NCBI RefSeq assembly: GCF_001544875.2
Contig: NZ_FCOA02000035.1
Coordinates: 1-64,000 of the forward strand
DNA: 64,000 bases
Direction of reading: 5' to 3'
Source of the DNA: Caballeronia hypogeia
GTDB lineage: Bacteria > Pseudomonadota > Gammaproteobacteria > Burkholderiales > Burkholderiaceae
Part shown: positions 59,759-64,000 of the stretch, piece by piece
How positions within the stretch are numbered: position 1 is the stretch's first letter
Layout: every line of letters begins with the position of its first letter
Notes under the pieces: generated by a model
What the model saw: the letters and a program-made list of their open reading frames with translations, nothing else
What the model was told of the DNA's origin: nothing
The model's database searches: none
Translations under genes and position numbers: made by a program

Positions 59759-61417
59759 TTACATGTTCGGATAGTTCGGACCGCCGCCGCCTTCCGGCGT
59801 CACCCACACGATATTCTGCGTCGGGTCCTTGATGTCGCAGGTTTTGCAATGCACGCAGTTCTGCGCGTTGATGACGAGTTCCTGTTCCCTGAACTCATAC
59901 ACGCCTGCGGGACAGAAGCGCGTTTCGGGACCATCGTACTGCGCCAGATTGATGTTGATTGGCGTCGTGGCGCGCTTCAAGGTCAGATGCGCGGGCTGGT
60001 TTTCTTCGTGATTCGCATTCGACAGAAACACCGACGAAAGCCGGTCGAACGTGAGCTTGCCATCGGGCTTCGGATAGGCGATCGGCTCGCATTGCGATGC
60101 GGGCAAAAGTGTTTCGTGGTCCGCATGCTTGTGATGCAGCGTCCACGGCACGCGTCCGCCCAGGAGCTTCTGTTCGAGTCCGACCATGATCGTGCCCACG
60201 CGCAGCCCACGGCTCATCCATTGCTTGAAGTTTCTCGCGCGATGCAGCTCCTCTTTCAGCCACGAACGATCGAACGCTTCGGGATAATCCGCGAGTACGT
60301 CGTGCTGGCGGCCCGAGGCGATTGCATCGAACGCGGCTTGCGCGGCCATCTTGCCGGTGGCGATCGCGGCATGACTGCCCTTGATCCGCGACGCGTTCAG
60401 AAAACCCGCTTCGCATCCGATCAAGGCGCCGCCCGGAAACACGAGTTCCGGCAGCGACATCAATCCGCCGGCCGCGATGGCGCGCGCGCCATACGAGACG
60501 CGCTTGCCGCCTTCGAGAAACGCGCGGATCGACGGATGCGTCTTGTAGCGCTGGAATTCCTCGAAAGGCGACAGATACGGATTCGCATAACCAAGTCCGA
60601 CGACAAAGCCGACCACCACCTGATTGTTGTCGAGGTGATAGAGAAAGGAGCCGCCATACGTATCGCGATCCAGCGGCCAGCCGGCCGTATGGATGACGAG
60701 GCCGGGTTTGTGCTTCGCCGGATCGATCTCCCACAACTCCTTGATGCCCAGTCCATAAACCTGCGGGTCCGCGTTCCTGCGCAACTGGAAGCGGTCCATC
60801 AGTTCGCGCCCCAGATGACCGCGCGCGCCTTCCGCGAAAAGCGTGTACTTCGCGTGCAACTCCATGCCGAGCTGGAAGCTTCCGCCAGGCTCTCCGTTCT
60901 TGCCGATACCCATGTTTCCCGTCGCGACGCCGCGCACTTCGCCATCCTCGCCATAAAGCACTTCCGCCGCTGGAAAGCCCGCGAAAATCTCGACGCCCAG
61001 TTCCTCCGCTTTCTGACCGAGCCAGCGCGTGACGTTACCGAGACTCACGACATAGTTGCCATGATTCTTGAAGTTATTCGGCAAGAGCCAGTTGGGCACC
61101 TGCTTCGCGCCGCGTTGTGACAGAAAGAGAAAGCGATCCTCGGTAACCGCGACATCGAGCGGTGCGCCCTGCGCTTTCCAGTCGGGAATCAGCTCGTTCA
61201 GCGCGCGCGGGTCCATGACCGCGCCCGACAGAATATGCGCGCCGATTTCCGAGCCCTTTTCGAGCACGCATACGCTGAGTTCGCGTCCGCGTTCCGCGGC
61301 GAGCTGCTTGAGCCGGATCGCGGACGACAACCCGGCGGGACCGCCGCCGACAATCACGACGTCGTACTCCATGGACTCGCGAGGACCGTACTGTTCGAGA
61401 AGCATCTGTGTATTCAT
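59759..61417 (-). CDS. Electron transfer flavoprotein-ubiquinone oxidoreductase
   Basis: 552 residues. FAD motif YDVVIVGGGPAGLSSAIRLKQLA at about residue 19, monotopic membrane-binding and quinone regions in the middle, and a C-terminal [4Fe-4S] ferredoxin-like site with cysteines in QNCVHCKTCDIKDPTQNI plus the upstream RFCPAGVYE. It takes electrons from reduced ETF and gives them to ubiquinone. With EtfB at 63384 and the FAD dehydrogenase at 61687, it forms an electron route from the substrate dehydrogenases to the respiratory chain. Confidence 0.95.
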   Translation of the reverse strand: MNTQMLLEQYGPRESMEYDVVIVGGGPAGLSSAIRLKQLAAERGRELSVCVLEKGSEIGAHILSGAVMDPRALNELIPDWKAQGAPLDVAVTEDRFLFLSQRGAKQVPNWLLPNNFKNHGNYVVSLGNVTRWLGQKAEELGVEIFAGFPAAEVLYGEDGEVRGVATGNMGIGKNGEPGGSFQLGMELHAKYTLFAEGARGHLGRELMDRFQLRRNADPQVYGLGIKELWEIDPAKHKPGLVIHTAGWPLDRDTYGGSFLYHLDNNQVVVGFVVGLGYANPYLSPFEEFQRYKTHPSIRAFLEGGKRVSYGARAIAAGGLMSLPELVFPGGALIGCEAGFLNASRIKGSHAAIATGKMAAQAAFDAIASGRQHDVLADYPEAFDRSWLKEELHRARNFKQWMSRGLRVGTIMVGLEQKLLGGRVPWTLHHKHADHETLLPASQCEPIAYPKPDGKLTFDRLSSVFLSNANHEENQPAHLTLKRATTPININLAQYDGPETRFCPAGVYEFREQELVINAQNCVHCKTCDIKDPTQNIVWVTPEGGGGPNYPNM

Positions 61418-61686
61418 TGCGATGAGAAGCGTTCGGATGATCTGAGAATCACTCTACGGTCACGCACGAGCGCATCCGGCGGCATAACGGCTTCTTATGC
61501 TGCAATCAATGCGTCCTTGCGTTACGGATGATTCGAACCAGCGCAAATGCAGCGTTAACCCGTAAAAAGGCGACCTCGCCGCGCTGCGTCTTCTGCTAAA
61601 AATCGCGATCTCTTATATTCGCGCGGCCGAGATTTCACTGGTCCACACTTCGCTCATACCCCTTGGCTCTTGGAAGGAAGCGAACC

Positions 61687-62874
61687 GTGGATACATATGA
61701 CGTTGTGGTGATTGGCGCGGGAGTCATCGGCAGTTCGGTGGCCTTTCAGCTCGCGAAGCTCGGCGCGAAGAACGTATTGGTGCTCGATCGCGGCACGATC
61801 GGCGCGGGAACGACTTCGCAGTCTTCCGGCATTTTGCGCACGCACTATTCGGTGAAAGAGAACGTCGAGCTCGCGCGCAAGTCGTGGGACGTATTCAATA
61901 ACTTCGCGTCTTATCTCGGCGACGACGAAGCGTCCTGCGGCCTCGTGAAGTCCGGCTACATGATCGTGTCGAACGAGGGCGACAAGCTCGAACCCTTGCG
62001 CGCTTCGCTGAATCAGCAGAAGGAGCAAGGCATTCCGCTCGAATTCCTCGATCGCCGGCAAGCGAAGGAACTGCTGCCCATCGCGCAGTTCGATGATGCC
62101 GCGCTGATCGGCTACGAGCCGGAAGCGGGCTTCGCGGACGCGTATCTGGTCGCCACGAGCTTCGCGCGCGCGGCGCGTCGTGGTGGCGTGACCATTCGCG
62201 AGAACGCATCGGTCAACAAGATTCTGTTCGACAACGGCAAGGTCGTCGGCGTGTCGACGTCCATCGGCGACTTCAGGACCGGCATGGTCATCAGCACGCA
62301 GAACATCTGGACGCCGGAGCTCGCGGGCTGGACCGGACAGAGCCTGCCGATCATGCCGGAGCGCCACGCCGTGCTCGCGCTCGAATGCGACGCCGCGAAA
62401 TACAGCTTCTCGATGCCGGTCTTCAAGGATCTCGCCTCGCCCGGCATGCTCTATTACCGCAGCTATGGCGGCAATCAGATGCTCGTCTCCGAGGGCGTCG
62501 TCGGCGAAAAGCTGAACACCGCCGAAACCGAGCAAGGCGACATTCCGATGGACTATGTCGTCGAAGTCGGCGCGCAGGTCGCGGAGCGCTTTCCCGAATA
62601 CGAAACGGCGGGCATCGCTTCGTCCTGGACGGGCGTGTATGACGTGACGCCCGACTGGAATCCGGTGCTCGGGCGCTTGCCCGGCATCGAAGGTCTGGTC
62701 GTCGGCTACGGCTTCTCCGGGCACGGCTTCAAGCTCTCTCCGACGGTCGGCCGCGTGCTCGCGCAGGAAGCGCTCGGCCTGCCGACCGACGTATCGCTCA
62801 AGCCGTATTCCATCGAGCGCTTCGCCACGGGCGATCTGCTCACCGGCAAATATGGCCTGGGCGCGGTGTCCTGA
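61687..62874 (+). CDS. DAO-family FAD dehydrogenase (sarcosine/dimethylglycine type)
   Basis: 395 residues from a GTG at 61687, chosen because GGAAGG lies nine bases upstream; the frame stays open to 61663. FAD motif DTYDVVVIGAGVIGSSVAFQLAKLG, then GTIGAGTTSQSSGILRTHYS and the C-terminal GLVVGYGFSGHGFKLSPTVGRVLA, the DAO fold of sarcosine oxidase beta, D-amino acid dehydrogenases and related enzymes. It likely oxidises an N-methylated or D-amino acid from the betaine or hydroxyproline route, passing electrons to ETF. HutD gene follows after one base. Confidence 0.88.
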   Translation: MDTYDVVVIGAGVIGSSVAFQLAKLGAKNVLVLDRGTIGAGTTSQSSGILRTHYSVKENVELARKSWDVFNNFASYLGDDEASCGLVKSGYMIVSNEGDKLEPLRASLNQQKEQGIPLEFLDRRQAKELLPIAQFDDAALIGYEPEAGFADAYLVATSFARAARRGGVTIRENASVNKILFDNGKVVGVSTSIGDFRTGMVISTQNIWTPELAGWTGQSLPIMPERHAVLALECDAAKYSFSMPVFKDLASPGMLYYRSYGGNQMLVSEGVVGEKLNTAETEQGDIPMDYVVEVGAQVAERFPEYETAGIASSWTGVYDVTPDWNPVLGRLPGIEGLVVGYGFSGHGFKLSPTVGRVLAQEALGLPTDVSLKPYSIERFATGDLLTGKYGLGAVS

Positions 62875-62875
62875 G

Positions 62876-63379
62876 ATGCACGCGATGCAGATTGCGTCGA
62901 TACCTTGCGAACGCTGGAAGAACGGCGGCGGCACGACGCGCGTGCTGGCATCGTCGGGCGACGACTGGCGCGTGAGCCTCGCCGAGGTCGAAGCGCACGG
63001 ACCGTATTCGAGCTTCGACGGCCAGATGCGCACCTCGATGATCGTGCGCGGCAACGGCGTCACGTTGCGCGACGGCGAGCGCCTCGTGACGCTCGCGCCG
63101 TTCGAAGTCGTGAGCTATGACGGCGCCACGCCCTGGCGTGCAACGCTCGTCAACGGCCCCGTGAGCTCGCTCAACGTGATGAGCAGGACGGAGCGCTATC
63201 GCGTGCACATGAGCGTGCTGTCTTCTGCGGTGAGCATCGAAGCGCCTTGCACCGCGATTGTCGTCGCCTTCGATGAGGGACACTTCGCGGTGCATGACGT
63301 GCGCTCGCCGTTGCGCGTCACGCCGCCGATCGAAAACCGAAGCGATCAGCTCTGCGTGCTGATTACCATTCGAGGATGA
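62876..63379 (+). CDS. HutD/Ves-family protein
   Basis: 167 residues from ATG 62876, one base after the FAD dehydrogenase stop. HutD/Ves (PF05962) cupin-like fold: ERWKNGGGTTRVLAS at residue 11 and RTSMIVRGNGVTLRDG. Its role in histidine and other amino acid operons is not well defined; it may limit accumulation of an intermediate. It lies inside the dehydrogenase-etf operon rather than a hut operon. Confidence 0.85.
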   Translation: MHAMQIASIPCERWKNGGGTTRVLASSGDDWRVSLAEVEAHGPYSSFDGQMRTSMIVRGNGVTLRDGERLVTLAPFEVVSYDGATPWRATLVNGPVSSLNVMSRTERYRVHMSVLSSAVSIEAPCTAIVVAFDEGHFAVHDVRSPLRVTPPIENRSDQLCVLITIRG

Positions 63380-63383
63380 TGAA

Positions 63384-64000
63384 ATGAAAGTACTCACAGC
63401 AGTCAAGCGCGTCGTCGATTACAACGTGAAGGTCCGCGTGAAGTCGGACCAGAGCGGCGTCGATATCGGCAACGTGAAGATGTCGATGAACCCGTTCGAC
63501 GAGATCGCGACCGAAGCGGCCACGCGCCTGAAGGAAGCGGGCGTCGCGAGCGAAGTCGTCGCGGTGTCGTGCGGGCTCGCGCAGAGTCAGGAGACCTTGC
63601 GCACGGCGCTCGCGATCGGCGCGGATCGCGGCGTGCTCGTCGAAACGGATGCGGAATTGCAGCCCCTCGCCGTCGCCAAGTTGCTGAAGGCGGTGATCGA
63701 GCGTGAACAGCCGCAGCTCGTGATTCTCGGCAAGCAGGCCATCGACGGCGACGCGGGACAAACCGGTCAGCTACTCGCCGCGCTGCTCGACTGGCCGCAA
63801 GCCACGTTCGCGAGCAACATCGAGATCGCCGACAACACGGCGACCGTCACGCGCGAAGTCGATGGCGGTCTCGAAGTCATCTCGTTGCGTCTGCCCGCCA
63901 TCGTCACGACCGATCTGCGCCTGAACGAGCCGCGCTACGTGACGTTGCCCAGCATCATGAAGGCGAAGAAGAAGCCGATCGAAACGGTGAAGCCGGCCGA
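63384..64000 (+). CDS. etfB: Electron transfer flavoprotein beta subunit (3' end cut by window)
   Basis: The first 205 residues are visible. Family signature: MKVLTAVKRVVDYNVKVRVK, MSMNPFDEIATEAATRLKEAG, and ILGKQAIDGDAGQTGQLLAALLDWPQATFASNIE. The frame is open to the last base, and EtfA is expected just beyond. ETF carries electrons from acyl-CoA, sarcosine or similar dehydrogenases to the ETF-QO encoded at 59759. Being in one run with the DAO-family gene suggests a dedicated, not a housekeeping, pair. GAGG precedes the start. Confidence 0.95.
   Translation, partial: MKVLTAVKRVVDYNVKVRVKSDQSGVDIGNVKMSMNPFDEIATEAATRLKEAGVASEVVAVSCGLAQSQETLRTALAIGADRGVLVETDAELQPLAVAKLLKAVIEREQPQLVILGKQAIDGDAGQTGQLLAALLDWPQATFASNIEIADNTATVTREVDGGLEVISLRLPAIVTTDLRLNEPRYVTLPSIMKAKKKPIETVKPA

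Noticed and set aside
1..64000. tRNA, rRNA, CRISPR, insertion sequences, integrases, attachment sites
   Set aside because: Looked for CCA-end cloverleafs, regularly spaced repeats, transposase or integrase motifs and terminal inverted repeats; none seen by eye.

Overview
The window comes from a high-GC proteobacterium, most likely the Burkholderia sensu lato group (Burkholderia, Paraburkholderia or Caballeronia). Signs of this are the family of Burkholderia-type porins ending in Phe, many LysR/GntR regulators, a DUF6726-type small lipoprotein, membrane-bound PQQ glucose dehydrogenase, and the dense short-range operons. There is no rRNA, tRNA, CRISPR array or obvious mobile element, and almost no core housekeeping gene. 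I infer a secondary chromosome or megaplasmid carrying catabolic and envelope functions.

Layout. 1-5 kb: end of a porin, a tannase-family lipoprotein esterase, a lipoprotein glycoside hydrolase and two small exported proteins. 5-9.5 kb: a short gene for a peptide with a double-glycine leader, then a surface-glycan module (GtrA flippase, methyltransferase, GtrB-like glycosyltransferase, polytopic membrane protein). 9.5-13.5 kb: a two-component system translationally coupled to a Tat-exported tyrosine-phosphatase homologue that has lost its catalytic Cys, with a second OmpR-type regulator divergent from it. 13.5-15.2 kb: a four-gene operon of tiny and exported proteins ending in a FlgH-like lipoprotein. 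15.5-22 kb: a complete YtfQRT-YjfF-type sugar ABC transporter with a FadR-type regulator and a PhyH dioxygenase. 22-25.6 kb: GH3 beta-glucosidase divergent from a LacI regulator. 25.8-30.2 kb: LysR divergent from LeuC-like, LeuD-like and 2HCT-family transporter genes. 30.3-32.4 kb: small membrane protein, a divergent pair of small genes around a palindrome, and a YbaK-type deacylase. 32.4-38 kb: porin, PQQ glucose dehydrogenase, LysR, EamA exporter.

38-50.9 kb: diguanylate cyclase, small protein, MmyB-type regulator with a divergent SDR, a truncated porin pseudogene, GntR regulator with a signal-less solute-binding protein, LysR, NDH-2 with a leader small gene, and a sugar-acid cluster (enolase-superfamily dehydratase, sodium symporter, FadR-type regulator).

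51.4-64 kb is the most coherent catabolic island: Rieske oxygenase and its ferredoxin-type reductase (GbcAB/Stc2 class), LysR, an M24 metalloenzyme closely resembling the DMSP lyase DddP, an orphan PotD-like binding protein, a Ser/Cys-type proline-racemase-superfamily epimerase, an Ldh-family imino-acid reductase, ETF-ubiquinone oxidoreductase, a DAO-family FAD dehydrogenase, HutD and EtfB (cut by the window end). Together they look like a route for a methylated onium compound (glycine betaine, proline betaine, hydroxyproline betaine or DMSP): demethylation or lyase cleavage, epimerisation and reduction of a proline-like intermediate, and transfer of electrons via ETF to the quinone pool. The substrate is inference.

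Regulatory DNA is unusually readable here: I list palindromes or direct repeats next to nearly every divergent regulator, and two paired motifs that recur at unexplained distant sites.
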